From Rutstroemia sp. NJR-2017a BVV2 (lineage: Eukaryota; Ascomycota; Leotiomycetes; Helotiales; Rutstroemiaceae), in assembly GCA_002946415.1 (NCBI GenBank), contig NJPS01000004.1:377001-441000 (forward strand): a DNA stretch of 64,000 bases. Direction: 5' to 3'. The notes under the pieces were generated by a model. It ran no database searches. It was not told the DNA's origin and saw nothing but the letters and a program-made list of their open reading frames with translations. Shown here in pieces: positions 11,412 through 23,900 of this stretch. Each line of letters opens with the position of its first letter. Within the stretch, counting starts at the first letter, position 1. The position numbers and the translations under genes were made by a program.

Positions 11412-13089
11412 CTAGTTTTCCTTAGGATGGACTTGGTCGGGAGCACTCGCTACTTCTCTTTCACCTTCCGTGTCTTGATTCAGTCTTGAGTTTTTGCGTA
11501 GGCGTTCACCATACTTCATAAGCAATAGTGGCACTGGCATGAAAATCAACGATATGAAGCCAAGTGTTGAGTTTCCCCAACCAAGTCCCAAACTAGCATA
11601 GAGAGGAGGGCCGACGAGTGGTAACAAGGCTCCCGCAAAGCAGCGCAAACAAGTACCTCCGGCCATAGCCGATGCAGCATGGTGCGGGTAAGCATCCACC
11701 AAATAAGTTTCCGCTGGTATCAGTGTGGTCAGCAACCCAAATCCAATGAGGCCGGTTGCTATGATTGGTACTATCCATTGTATATGTTGTTGGGCCGTCC
11801 AGCCATAGATGAAAAGCCCAACCGGCATACTACAGGCGCCAAGCAACATTAACGGAAGACGATGCTCGGGCTTCATCTCGCCGTTGTTTGCTTTTCTTTT
11901 AAGATACCAATCAGACGTTACACCACACACAATAAGCGCCAGAAACATCCCAATTCCTGTTGCAATAATTAGCTTTACGTCGCCGTTGGGATAAGAGAGA
12001 ACTTTCCTAAACCGAGAAAGGCAAGGCCACTGCCACCGCGTGAAAAATGATAGTTTGTGTCGAATACTTCAGTCATAGTCGTTAGGACCACGTACAGATA
12101 GCCGTAGACCAGAGCCATGTAGATGGAAAGCACAAGGATTACTGGTGATAAGAATAACATTCTCATGGGCCGAATCATCGAAGCTTTCATTAGGCTCGCT
12201 GCAAGAGCTTTGTTTTTGATTTCGGGAGCATGCATCAAGCCATCATTGTACTTAGTCCTAGTGCGTTCTTTTTTCTTCAAAATGGCGGCCTTGTAAGTTT
12301 CTCGGAAGACGAGTATGAAGAATAGCTCGAAGACACCAGTCGCAATAGCAATAACCCAAAAGTTCCAGCGCCATCCGATTGCCTGGGTCAGATAGCCACC
12401 TACAATCGGTGCGACTATAGGTCCAATTATTGGGCCAAAAAGAGTGATGGCCATGGCACCACCTCTTTGATCTTGTACAAACATGTCCCCGATGATGCTT
12501 GGGCCAAGTACGACTGCGGCGACTGCGGCGCCATTTAAAAATCGGAATGCTATCAGCATACCCATATTGATACTTAATGCGCAAGACACCGAGCAGAGTA
12601 CAAAGACGATGTTCGCAGTATGAAGCACGAGCAGACGGCCGTGAAGTTCTGACAGTGGGCCTAGAAATAGCGGCCCAATGCCCTCTCCGGCTTCCCAAAT
12701 GGACACTAATATCACCACGTATAGCTGGTTATCGGTTTTAAACTCATTCAGAATTTCTGGTGCGGCAGGAGTGCACATAATGGTTGCGAATGTCCTATTC
12801 AATGCGTTAACTTTGCCGACATTCATCACCCATACGCAAGGAAAGAGAAAGAGACATACGTTAGCATTGTCAATACTGACATAGACGCAACAATAGTCCA
12901 CTTATACTTTGACGGCCAATTGATCGGATTCGAAGGATCTTCCGGCCCTTCGAAGTCATTGTAATCGAGTACCTCTTCAGGGTCACGTGTTTGCATTACC
13001 TCCTGCAAACTGGTTGTATGCTTCTCAGGTGCGGTTGAAGCCATATAGAGGCTTTCAGTCACACTTCTGCTAGATTCTTGGCTATCCAT
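11412..13089 (-). CDS. MFS transporter, DHA1-like multidrug/metabolite exporter
   Basis: Three exons on the minus strand: 13089-12860, 12794-about 12013 and 11956-11412. The cytosolic N-terminus ends in the family motif DPSNPINWPSKYKW just before TM1. Then comes the 12-TM body: FLGPLSELHGRL (motif-A-like loop), RFLNGAAVAAVVLGPSIIGDMF, GPIIGPIVAPIVGGYLTQAIGWRWNFWV (antiporter motif C), a charged central loop (KKKERTRTKYNDG) and C-terminal helices ending in a hydrophilic tail. These mark a DHA1 drug:H+ antiporter exporting small molecules across the plasma membrane. Intron 1 is canonical (GTATGT..AATAG). Intron 2 ends at CAACAG (11957), but the only donor preserving the frame is a weak GTTTAG, so that junction is uncertain by a few residues. 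It runs tail-to-head with the P450 gene and probably exports the cluster product (inference). Confidence 0.88.
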
Positions 13090-13398
13090 AAGTGTTCCGA
13101 TCTATAGCACAGTTGTACTGTTTCCCTCCGGGTATCTATACTATGCGTAAGAGTTACAACGGTCTTATCACAATGTCACCCTAATGATACATTATATCTG
13201 TTGGCAACATATCTTTCGTCCCATACTGTCGGGACTAAAACAGACCATCCGGGTAAATATGATTCTGCAGCGGAGTGTCGTTCCAGTTGCCTAAAACATA
13301 CAATGCCGCAGGTCATACCTTTATGGGCGATGCCAACATACATAATTGAGCACGACATTTTGACCTATCAATAAGCGGAACCAGATTTAGTTATAAAT
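13090..13398. promoter_or_regulatory. Upstream region of the MFS gene, 3' of the P450 gene
   Basis: A 309-bp spacer between two genes on the same strand. It must contain the MFS promoter and the P450 terminator. No specific motif was identified. Confidence 0.4.
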
Positions 13399-15053
13399 TT
13401 AAACTACGAAAGCTACTTTCACGCCGTTTCGACTTTCCATCTGCAATTTGTGCTGCTCTATGAATGTTTCCTCCGGGTCCCGGTTAATTATCTCCTTGAA
13501 TTCCCGAACGAAGCGTACAAGGATATAAGTACATTCATTAAGCACCATTTGCTGAGCGGGACAGATTCTGGGACCAGCTGAGAAAGGAACGTATGCTCTT
13601 TGTTGGTTGGGTTCCAGCTTTTCCCAACGCTCCGGTCGAAAGTTGTCGGCATCAGCGCCCCAGATGCTTCGGTCGACGTGCATGGATCTGAAGATAAATT
13701 GAACTTCCGTTCCACGTTCAACAAGTATCGGCTGATTTCCGGTCGGTCCACCACCCGTTGGCAGAACACAGTCCTCGTTGCAAATTCTTATATTTCTCCC
13801 GGATGGGGCAAGAAGTCGAAGACCTGTAGCTTCCTAGTCAGCAAGAACTCTGTACACGTGTGCGATAAGTTGTAGGATACTCTTACTTTCATTGACAACG
13901 AACTTCGCATATTTCATATGCTTCAATGACTCGAAGGTCAAGGCTCCGTCGTAATTCAATACCTCGTCCCGAAGCTGATGCCACACCCGAGGGTATCGGG
14001 CTAGATGAAAGAATACATTCGCAATGGCAATAGCTGTTGAATCTCGTGCCGGTAGAAAATTATTCAGCAACTGGGCACGAAGATAGAGGCGATCCTGTGT
14101 AACCTTCACAAGTTCATCTAGGAGGATGTAACGTGGGCTTGCGACTGCAGGCTTGTCCATGGGCAGCATGGCGCTGTCCTTGATTGCCCGCTCGATGTGC
14201 TGGTCGATGAAAGCATGAACTTCATCGCAAGCCTGTCTCCAAGATTTGTCCAAGCCTTGTAGGAAAGCAAATCTTCCCAATGCAACTCTCATGCCAACAC
14301 CCTGCAAAGCTCTGTCAACGGAGGCAAGAAACTTCTCGGCATCGAAGTTACTCTTTCCTTTCTCCAACGTGTCAGCCGACTGGCCAAACAGGAACTCAGT
14401 AGAGGTATCCAAAAACTATCCTAGTTAGTTGACAAGGGGAATTTGATTGGATGATCTCTTACGAGGCGCTTTAAATCCGGCAACAGATCTACTGTCGTCC
14501 TGTCGCGAGGTATCATTTTGATTAGAACATCCACGCGAGCCTCCAGAAGATCAAGATTCGAGATTTGTGCTCGTGCGAAAATGGGCTTAGTGATGGCTCG
14601 CCCTTGCTCCCAGGAAGGTCCATCCGAATTGAAGATTCCTCGTCCCAAAAATGCCTCAGTGGCAGGCATTCTGGCAGGTTCTACAACGAATTTCTCTTTA
14701 GATGTGACAAGGATGGCTCGTATATTGTCTAAGTCCATGGTGTATAGGGCCTTTGTTCCCCAACTGTTGGCTTCAAAGCTCTTTCCATATTTGCCAAACA
14801 GGTTGTGAAAAAATTTAAAGGAGGTCCCGTTTGTGATGGCTTGTATGGTTGCAATGAACAAATCTATGCCCAAAATAGGGTCTTTGTGTTGATAATGGCG
14901 AGGCTTCGCGCAACCATGTTGTTGCCGGATTTGCTGCACTTTTCTGGCTCGAATCACCTTCCTAAAGAAATGGATGGTCACGAGTAGAATGAAAGCAGAA
15001 AGAGCTATGCCGTGATAGGGTACCATCGTCTTGGGATGTAAAGCAATGACCAC
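13399..15053 (-). CDS. Cytochrome P450, CYP52-like
   Basis: Exons 15053-14463, 14415-13887 and 13823-13399, giving 514 aa. Both introns have GTAAGA donors, and splicing rebuilds the ExxR motif (NESLR, E373/R376) exactly across the second junction. Other landmarks: an N-terminal membrane anchor (YHGIALSAFILLVTIHFF), the I-helix LPARDSTAIAI (about 318-327, where most P450s have AGxDTT), the PERW motif (NFRPERW) and the haem loop PFSAGPRICPAQ with Cys461. The insert CVLPTGGGPTGNQPILVERGTEV before the PERW region is typical of the CYP52 clan, whose members hydroxylate alkanes and fatty acids. An ATG nine codons in is an alternative start. Placement between an MFS transporter and a divergent UstYa-like gene points to secondary metabolism. 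The substrate is unknown. Confidence 0.92.
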
Positions 15054-15738
15054 AAATAGTCAACTCAAAATCCATTTACATGGTGGATGTTCGATATTTG
15101 AGTTATCTCGGGGAATGAACTTGGTTCTGACCTGTGATTATTCCCGTTATGCAGGTCATTGGTTTTTTGTTCGGGCCGGGACCGGGTGCAACATCCGTGC
15201 GCCTTCCAACAGTTAGTGGCTTAGTTGTTCTACAACTTATTATCTGCATTGCAACCTCATAAGCGGAAGTGGAAGGTAGTATGCCGTATACAACAATCGA
15301 CACCGTAATTCACAGGGTTGTTTCTACTCCCGGTCACGCCGCGGAACAAGGGTGTTTGATATCGAACAATCAATCATCAACGAGTCTTTAGAGAAGTTTG
15401 GTCCTACTTTTTCTTCCCATCAAACAGTTGTCTATCAAACCAACAGAACTCTTAGAAGGGATTCTTGTTCATATGTTCAAAAGAGGGCATGGGATCATGG
15501 ATTTGCTGCGGTATAGGCACACCGCTGGCGGAAGACCGAGAGCTGTATCGGTCATAATTTCACATCACAGATCTGAGTAGATTTGCGAGAAGATGTAACA
15601 ATCGCGGGGGGTTTTATGGGGGTGGGAGTTTTTTTAACATAATTTATTTGAGCGCATCTGAACTACGAACGCCTCATGCTCGAGCTTCTAGGATTCATTG
15701 AATTCAGATATACCAGTAGTACTTCACATTTTACCACC
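15054..15738. promoter_or_regulatory. Divergent promoter region, P450 and UstYa-like genes
   Basis: A 685-bp region between two head-to-head genes, so a shared bidirectional promoter is plausible. No coding frame is evident. I could not assign a specific cluster-regulator binding site. Confidence 0.45.
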
Positions 15739-16682
15739 ATGAGCTATGAACGACTTCCACACAACGAGCTGCATCATAGTAATTGTGGTGAGTCTATTGT
15801 CTCTGAGGGAGACCTTGCGGATTCTGGAAAAGGTCCTTGTAGCTGTACGGCCAGTGGTGCATGTCGACCTATGTTCAAGTTGATCGGAAGTGTCTCAATT
15901 GCACTCAATGTATTCATTTTGTTGATATCATTACTTTGGATGACTAGCAATACTCACATTGAGACGAGCTCATTTGGTAGGTTCATGGAGTGCCAGCGAG
16001 AGCTACAATCTTGTGCTAACATGAACCCTCAGCTGGCCTGACTAGGACCACTCCAGTTACTTGGTTGGCTTATGATCCGAACCACGCGCCCAACGAAACC
16101 GTGGAAGATGAGCTATGGAAGATGTTTGACATCAACGCTGGTGTCATTGCACTTGACGATACCTATGCTGAGCAGAAAAACCTGCCTCAAGCTCAACGGT
16201 TTCCCTGGGATGAGTCAAAAGGCATATATATTCTTAATGCCCATCACAATCTACATTGTCTGGTATGTTTAACTCTACTACATGTTTATCATCATGGATG
16301 CTAACTCAAACCTCAGAATCTTATCCGACATTCTTTGCGACAATACAGTAGCGGCGAGCCCCAAACAGAGATAGCTGGCCATGTCAGTCATTGTATAGAT
16401 GCACTACGTCAAGACATAATATGTAATGCTGACGATACGCCTCGTTGGACTGGCTATGCGCCGAGGGTATCTGGTGTTGGGCAAATCCACCAGTGTCGTG
16501 ACTGGAGCAGATTGGACGCTTGGGCCAAGGCACATACCGCCTGCTACAAGCAAATCGCCTTAAAGGGTGATGATGGACTTGAAAGGTATACCTTCTGCCC
16601 TCCGGGCTCATCATACTTGGAGAAAGTGCGGGTGTTCTATCCAGACACGGATTCAGGTCGTGATGTCGGAGAACGTTCTTGA
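15739..16682 (+). CDS. UstYa-family (DUF3328) oxidase-like protein
   Basis: Exons 15739-15976, 16033-16262 and 16317-16682, giving 277 aa. Both introns are short, with GCTAAC branch sites. A single membrane segment (MFKLIGSVSIALNVFILLISLLWM, about residues 45-68) follows a cytosolic Cys-containing N-terminus. The lumenal part carries both family motifs: HHNLHC (residues 150-155) and HVSHCIDALRQ (His178, His181, Cys182). From the family: UstYa-type proteins oxidise or cyclise peptides and other intermediates in fungal RiPP and cyclopeptide pathways such as ustiloxin, and sit beside precursor, P450 and transporter genes. Here a P450 and an MFS gene are immediate neighbours. The motif is intact, so catalytic competence is plausible. 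The substrate is unknown. Confidence 0.85.
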
Positions 16683-17372
16683 GAATCAAACCATGGTAGT
16701 TTGAGCGGGCATAAATGAACCCTATTTGAGGCTGTAGATACAGATAAACCACCATTTTTCAATTCAGAGAATTTTAACCAACTACACCACTTGAAAACAG
16801 GGATACCTCAATATGACACATGGCGAGATCCTGTGTCAAGCACATTGCCTATACGTCACTTAGCTTCTTATCTCTATCATCAAAGTGCTAATCTTGTTGA
16901 CTGATCCAGTTCCGTAAATACCAAGCATGAGTCTTCAGCCTTGATCGCTCCATCTCAAGACCGGATGAAGCCCGAGCACAGAACCAGTCGTAAGACAGTC
17001 ACGAAGCGGCAAGGACTCTTTTCAGCAAGATTTCTGTAAGATGCAGATAATTCCTATTATGGTGTGTAATAAGGTGTGGACATTTTTGAAAATAAACGAG
17101 TGGAACGGCTTGTGAAGCCCTAGAAGCTACTAGTGAAACTAAATAGTGAAGCCTAACGCAGCACAAAACTTGACAAAGACAACGCTTCCTCCACCCAAGC
17201 CTTTGAAGTCCCAATACCCGTCCATGGATAAACTCTATGGAGTACACTGAGGAATGGTCTCATTCTCGGGAAAAGCATCTATATTTCTACATTAATTGCT
17301 GTCCTAAATTTATATTTGAGAGCATACCTAATGATGATCCAGAAGGGACTTCAGAGACAAGATGGATGTTGT
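16683..17372. other. Intergenic, 3' of UstYa-like gene and of the small peptide gene
   Basis: A 690-bp convergent interval. No credible reading frame is seen. Confidence 0.4.
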
Positions 17373-17578
17373 CTAGAAAGGAAGGTCCGGAGTTGGAGGA
17401 TTGACTACTGTCCCGGTGGAAACTGTAGCCTCTGCAGTGCCTGTGAGCCGTTTTAGTGAATATAGAGATAAATTTGCACACAATCTGTGTAAATCATACC
17501 TGGAGCTGGAGCAGCAATGACGGCGCTGGCTAGAGAAACCAAGAAGATGGCGAGATAGCGGAAATTGATGGAAGTCAT
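17373..17578 (-). CDS. Small secreted peptide, 48 aa, hypothetical
   Basis: Two exons, 17578-17500 and 17440-17373. The predicted product begins MTSINFRYLAIFLVSLASAVIAAPAPG, a textbook signal peptide with an AxA-type cleavage site, followed by only about 21-25 mature residues (TAEATVSTGTVVNPPTPDLPF). The intron runs from GTATGA to CTCACAG; three nearby acceptors all give the same frame and stop. The mature part has no cysteines and no Lys-Arg Kex2 sites. It lies about 0.7 kb from a UstYa-like gene, in the same block as a P450 and a transporter. A signal-peptide precursor is one component of UstY-type RiPP clusters, but the lack of repeated Kex2-flanked cores argues against a standard dikaritin precursor. 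It could be an unrelated small secreted protein or a chance frame. Confidence 0.4.
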
Positions 17579-18857
17579 TTCGGTGATGTTAGAGCAGTAT
17601 GGTATGATGACTGTATATGTTGCGAAGGATAAAGCTTGAACGGATATTTGAGCTCTGAGTTTACTCTGAAGTAGATGGGTTCTTCTCCTGTTTGATATGC
17701 CGCCACGACCCCATGTTCGCATTCTAGGTGCCCCAGGCACACAGCTACTTCCTGATATAGCGATAGCCATTCATTACTGAATTTTTTGCCACACGCAGTG
17801 ACACGCTATGAAGTGCTCTTCTCATGTTATCCCAGATCATGCAGTTTGATTGATGTCAAAATCTCGTGTTGGAAGTCGCAACAATAGCAATGGTGTGGCA
17901 TCAGTCCAACCTCCGCATCGCGGCATCATGCATGACTCTTCATTGTATGAATGAGACTAGGGCTCGTCGCAGAACTTCATCCATTGAAGATTACCCAAGG
18001 TTGGGATATCATTGATGCTGTTCTTCAATTCTCGATGTTGGTTGTTTGTTGGTGGCGTGTTACGAAGGAGAAAAATATGCAGCTGCTTCCAATCTTGGAG
18101 CATTTCTCCGGGTCCTCTTATCGCAATATTCCAACCAAACATCAATCGATATCAACCAACATTATCCAACACAACCAACCTCAACCAATATCAGTTGTAC
18201 TATATATCCAGGAATTACTATCATACAGCCAGTAGAGTTGCGAGTTTGAAGTTGTACTCCGCGAGATATGCTAAAAGACGAGGGTTTAGCCTGTACAAGG
18301 TATATACTACTCAAAGTACTACTTCGTACTTTCGTATGTTGGTGGAGAATTCCGACAGGCCTACTTCACAACAGTTGTTGGTAGAAACGGATTGGTATTC
18401 TTCTAAGGGATACATTGTTACATTAATTCAAGGATGTAAGATCAGGTATTATCAACCGTGGCCAAACCATTAATTATCGCAGAACATGAGAGGTGGAACA
18501 AGGAATCCTGCAGACTCGATATTGAAGCACCGAATAGCCCTTGCTTTTCCAGTACTGTCTTGTACCCTGCCACTAATAGACACAAGGAAAAAAGACGTAC
18601 CGCACCTCTAAGAGTATGGGCAGAAGGGAAATTGGTCAGGCCAACGCAGCTCGACAGACTGGGCCTTGTAAGGCCCTTATTTCCGGGCGTTGGAAACTAT
18701 TTACCTATAGACTCTGCTTTCAGTGACTGCAGAGAACTTTTTTTCTGGATCAGTTCTTTCTCCATTGACATAGTGCTTCCTGGGCATTCCTATCTGTGCT
18801 AGCCAATCTTCTTCACCAAATTCTTTCAATCAAAGGGCTCGACACAACGCAAAAGCT
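17579..18857. other. Gene-free interval, about 1.3 kb
   Basis: AT-rich sequence with CAACC/CAACA-rich runs around 18130-18200. A long open frame at 18012-18473 was judged non-coding. Promoters of the small peptide gene and the PTH11-like gene lie here. Confidence 0.4.
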
Positions 18858-20378
18858 ATGGATACAGGCTCTACAAAGCCGTACGATGGTCCATGGTTTT
18901 CGTATGCTTCTCCTTCTGAGATCATTGCTGCCAGTACATTGCTCCCGATACTTGGAATAATCGTGGTTGGACTTAGATTCCAGTCAAGAGTGCAAAATAA
19001 AGTAAAAATAGGCATTGATGACTGGCTGATAGTTCCCGGGCTGGTGAGTCGATGTGTGATACTCTGGCGAGTATCACATAAAGCTATGTGGTCCATTCGT
19101 GATGTTAATGTTAGCTTGACAGATTTTGCTCCTTGGGGTGGCAATCTGCCTACTAATAGGTGTCTCCAACCACCAGTTTGGATATTCAACACCTCTATCA
19201 GCATTGACAGCCAACTACTCCCTCATTGACCAGGTATGTCGTAGATATGCGGATACGTACGCCTGCAAGACTTGGAATAATATCACTAACCTTGTGCTTA
19301 CAAGTTGACGTACTTCCTGCAGCTCTTTATGATAGCTTCATATGGCTTCATAAAGCTGAGTGTGATCTTCTTCTACCGGAGGCTATTCGTGGTAAACTAC
19401 CGCTCAACGTTCAATTACGTCACTTGGGCTGCGGTTGTCATTACCATCATTTGGACAATCTCATTCCTGTTCAGCTTCATATTTACTTGCGGAACTCACA
19501 TCTCGGCATACTGGGGATCCCTGGAGAGCGAAGAGAAGTATTGTGGACAAGCAGGATTCAAATTAGAAAACGCATTCTATATTTCTGACTTCATCACCGA
19601 CGTCTTAATATTATGTTTTCCAATACCTATGGTATGTTAAGCCTCATGAACTTGCAGAGGCGCTACTCCTTGACTGACCTGGATTGATACATAGGTCTGG
19701 AATCTGAAAACGACTATACGACGTAAACTCGCGGTCATTGGCATTTTCATGCTAGGTGGCATGTAAGTTATCTAATAAAATGCAAAGAATCACAAGCACT
19801 ATAGATGCGGACACTAAAACACATCACAACAGGGCACTTGCGGCTTCGATAGCCAGAATGGCAATGTATGTGGAAGTGGCAAACAGAGCTTTTAGCGATG
19901 TTGGATCTACAGAAGATAGAGATCGTAAGTATCCGGACCCAGAAGTGTTTTGGGATAGAATGTTTGAGGCAGATTTGCTGAATCTAGCACAGTTACCGAG
20001 TCTACCATTCTATACTGGAGTATAATCGAATGCTCTCTAGCGCTCATCGCGGCATGCTTGCCGACAATAAGAATAATCTTTATCAATTTTTCTGTGGCTT
20101 CCGTGATACGTAGCGTACGTAGCGCAATCAGCTTACGAAGTCTTGGATCTCAGCATGCACAGCGGTCGGAGACAGCACCGCACGCGAGTGCCGGCACTGC
20201 CGGCACATATTTGGAGCTTGGGGACCAAAGATCCAATTCGAACATTCCTTTCGCACACAATGACAAGCAGTATGGATTCGAGTCATCTGTTACACACGGT
20301 GACGACATCCCCGAAGTATCAAAACCTGGAACAATCCATGTGAAGGATAGTTTCGCTATGGATGATGCTCGGGTATGA
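18858..20378 (+). CDS. PTH11-like seven-helix membrane protein (fungal rhodopsin-like domain)
   Basis: Six exons: 18858-19043, 19123-19233, 19305-19631, 19695-19762, 19833-19924 and 19993-20378, giving 389 aa. Every junction keeps phase. Family landmarks in order: an N-terminal helix (IIAASTLLPILGIIVVGLRF), KIGIDDWLI after TM1 (the conserved DDW), ILLLGVAICLLIGVSNHQFGYST, QLFMIASYGFIKLSVIFFYRRLF (conserved KLSVIFFYRRLF), a helix with VVITIIWTISFLFSFIFTC, FYISDFITDVLILCFPIPMVWNL (the conserved D-x-LPIP-like site), FMLGGMALAASIARM and a last helix ECSLALIAACLPTIRIIF. A Ser-rich cytoplasmic tail of about 95 aa follows. Relatives of Magnaporthe PTH11 include plasma-membrane sensors linked to host or surface recognition. 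The CFEM domain is absent. A role here is inference. Confidence 0.88.
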
Positions 20379-20968
20379 GTTAGAGCCCCAGCATTGTGCT
20401 AGTAAGGAGTTTGGATTGAATCCTGGGAGAGGATATTACTGTGAGCTTAGATAAAGAACATGGAGAGGTGCTCGACGACATTTTTCACTAGTCTAGAGAG
20501 ATCTAACGACAATGTTCTGCATCGTACCAGATCCGTGAGCCAAGCTGCCTCGGATGAGACCACAAGAAAAGCGATAAACATATATAGGACAATGCATAAA
20601 CTTATATCAGCAGTGTTACTATAGACACTTTATTCCAAATTCCACTGATTCTGTGAAATGATAATCTCGTTGTCAAAATCACCAGGATGGGAATAATATA
20701 CTATATAAATTCCAACCCAAGAGTTAATCATACCCGGGATATCTTAATCTTCAACCCATCTCATCTCATCACATCTCATCTCTGGACCTTATATAGCCTT
20801 CAATCTTTCTCATCTCACAAAAATACAAACGCCATTTTGTTGAAAATGCAACAACACCATCCATAACACGTTGAATGTGCTTTTCCCATCCCATCATACC
20901 CCAATACCATGTTGAAACGCTGGATGTAATGCTTGTAAATACAAAAGAAAGGGATCATGATTATACGC
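20379..20968. other. Convergent intergenic region
   Basis: 590 bp between the PTH11-like gene and the C1-THF synthase stop. A TCTCATCTCATC run near 20757-20820 is the only pattern seen. Confidence 0.4.
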
Positions 20969-23900
20969 TTAGAAGAGACCGTCGATCTCGCCAGTCTCGG
21001 TGTCGACATCGACGTTAAGATAGCCTGGGGCGGTGGGAAGACCGGGGATGGTTTGAATATCGGCTGCGAGTGCGTAACTGTGGAGAGTTAGTAAACTGTA
21101 GTGGAAGGGGGATGATAAAGGGTGAAACCTACAGATAACCGGCACCGGCAGCTAATCTAACATCCCTAATTGGAACAGTGAAACCGGTTGGAGCACCCTT
21201 GAGATCAGGGTCGTGAGACAAAGAGTATTGAGTCTTTGCAATACAGATTGGAAGGTTACCGAAACCTTGCTTGGTGTACGTGTCGACCTTCTTCTGGGCG
21301 ATTTCGCTGAACTCGACCTTTTCAGCGCCATACATCTCTTTTCCGATGGCTTCAATTCTGGTCTGAACATCCCCATCAAGGCTATAAAGAAGCTTGAAGT
21401 TCTTCTCTTTCTCACTTGCGGCAATGACACCCTTAGCGAGGTCAACAGCACCCTTTCCACCTTCAGCCCAGTGATTGGCTGGAATGGCATCTTCGGCACC
21501 TGCGGCTATGGCTTCTTCCCGAATAACTTCGATTTCAGCAGCAGTGTCGGTCTCAAACTTGTTGATTGCGACTACAACTGGAACACCATAGGACCTGGCG
21601 TTGGAAATATGCTTCTTAAGGTTGACACAACCCTTTCGAAGAATCTCAACGTTTTCTTCACGGTAGACCTTGTCTAGAGCTCCACCAGGAGAAATTGGAG
21701 GTCCACCACCATGAACCTTCAAGGCACGGACAGTCGCAACAACGACAACAACATCTGGTATAAGGCCTGAAGATCTGCACTTAATGTTGAAGAAACGCTC
21801 GCCGCCCATTGTGAAATCGAATCCGGCTTCAGTGATAACGAAACCAGTCTTCTCGTTGTGGTCCTCATCAGCTTCAGTACCGGCAAGCTTCAAAGCAAGC
21901 TTATCAGCAAGAACGGAAGAAGCACCGATACTGATGTTGGCGAAAGGTCCAGCGTGAACAAAGACGGGGGTTCCCTCCAATGTTTGCATCAAGTTTGGCT
22001 TAATGGCATCTTTCATCAATGCCGTCAAAGCTCCACCTGCGCCAAGATCGTCACAAGTGACTGGGTCACCACTTCTGGATGTACCAATGACCATGCGACC
22101 AAGTCTTTCTCTCATGTCATTCAGATCATTGCTAAGGGCAAGGATAGCCATACATTCACTAGCAACAGAGATATCAAAACCGGTTTCTCTGCTTTGACCC
22201 TTCTCAGTGGGCGCGGTTCCGACAGTGATACCTCTGAGATGACGATCGTTAACATCAAGAACTCGTCTCCATGTGATTGTGGAGGGATCAATATCCAGAC
22301 GTGCGAATCGGCGGATCTCATCTTCAGTGAGTTCATCAGGGTTTGTCTTGGTGATACCGAGTTTCTTGAGACGACGGAACATGATTGGCTGGAATTCACG
22401 CTTGCCCTTCTTGGATGGCACAAGACGCTTGTAGAGTGCTGCATCCTTTTGAGTGTTCTCGTGGAACATTCTGGTCTCAATTGCGGCAGCGAGCAAGTTG
22501 TTGGCAGCTGTGATTGCGTGGATATCACCAGTCAAGTGAAGGTTGAATTCATCCATAGGAATAACTTGACTGTATCCACCACCAGCTGCGCCTCCCTTAA
22601 TACCGAAGGTAGGACCTTGACTTGGCTGGCGAACATTTGCGAATGCGATACGGTTGAGATGACCTCCGATAGCTTGAGTTATACCCATAGTTGTTGTTGA
22701 TTTACCTTCACCCAATGGTGTAGGTGTAATACCCGTAACAACGACATACCGTCCATTGCGGCGGTGCTCGAGACGTTTCAGTAAAGAAAGATCTACCTTA
22801 GCTTTGTATGCTCCATATGGCTCAAGTTCATGACCAGCAATGCCGACCTCTTGTGCCACACGTGTGATTTGTTTGGGGTGCTGAGCTCTAGAGATAGCAA
22901 TGTCTGATGGGACTGGATTTTGAAGTTTGAGCGGTAATGGCGTGATAGCTCTGGCCTTTTCGCGGGCGTAGTAGGAATTTGCTGAATCGACCACATTTTG
23001 AAGTAGCATGGCAACTGTCATTGGTCCAACCCCACCGGGGACAGGAGTAATTTGAGACGCAACCTCGGAGGCAGATGCGAAATCGACATCTCCAACAAGT
23101 CTCTGGCCAGATTTCTTCGACTCGTCAGGGATGAAGTTGGTGCCGACATCAATGACGACTGCTCCTGGCTTGAGCCATTCTCCCTTTACGAAATTGGCTT
23201 TACCAATAGCTGCGACAAGAACATCTGCGTTCTTGATATACTCCTCGAGTCCCTGGGTTTTGGAGTGGCATACTGTCACTGTGGCATCTGCGTTCTTGAG
23301 AAGGTAGCTGACAGGACTTCCGACAATGTCACTCCGTCCAAGAACAACTGCGTTTTTCCCCTTCAGATCAACACCGCTCTCCTCGAGCAAGACCATAACA
23401 CCTTTCGGTGTGCATGGAGTGAAAAGTGGGTGCCCTCCACGCTTTGCAAGCTCTCCAATGTTGGTAGCTCCAAATCCGTCTACATCCTTCTCATCAGCTA
23501 CAGCAGATGTAATAGCATATTCGGAAATGTGTTTGGGCACTGGCAATTGGACCAGGATACCATGGACAGCAGGATCGGAGTTCAGACGAGTAATGGCTTC
23601 GAGAAGCTCGGCTTCGGTAACGGATTCGGGAAATTGTAGAAGTTCACAATCGATGCTTGCCTGGAAATCGCATACGGTAAGCCGAAGTTCATTCACTCAT
23701 AGCTCAGCAAATAAGCTTACCTCTTCCGCTGCCTTCAACTTCATGCGAACATACGTAGCTAGGGATCATCAGTGAGTCACAATCACGAAAGATTCCAGTC
23801 ACAAAAACGTACTTGAGTCAGAACGATCACCAACTGCGAAGGAGCAAATTAGTCAAGTTGCAATGAAGATAGTGGAAAGGGGAAATTACCTTGAATAATC

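Noticed and set aside
18012..18473. 153-codon plus-strand frame in the gap before the PTH11-like gene
   Set aside because: Amino acid usage follows local CAACC/TAC repeats and no domain or coding bias is visible.
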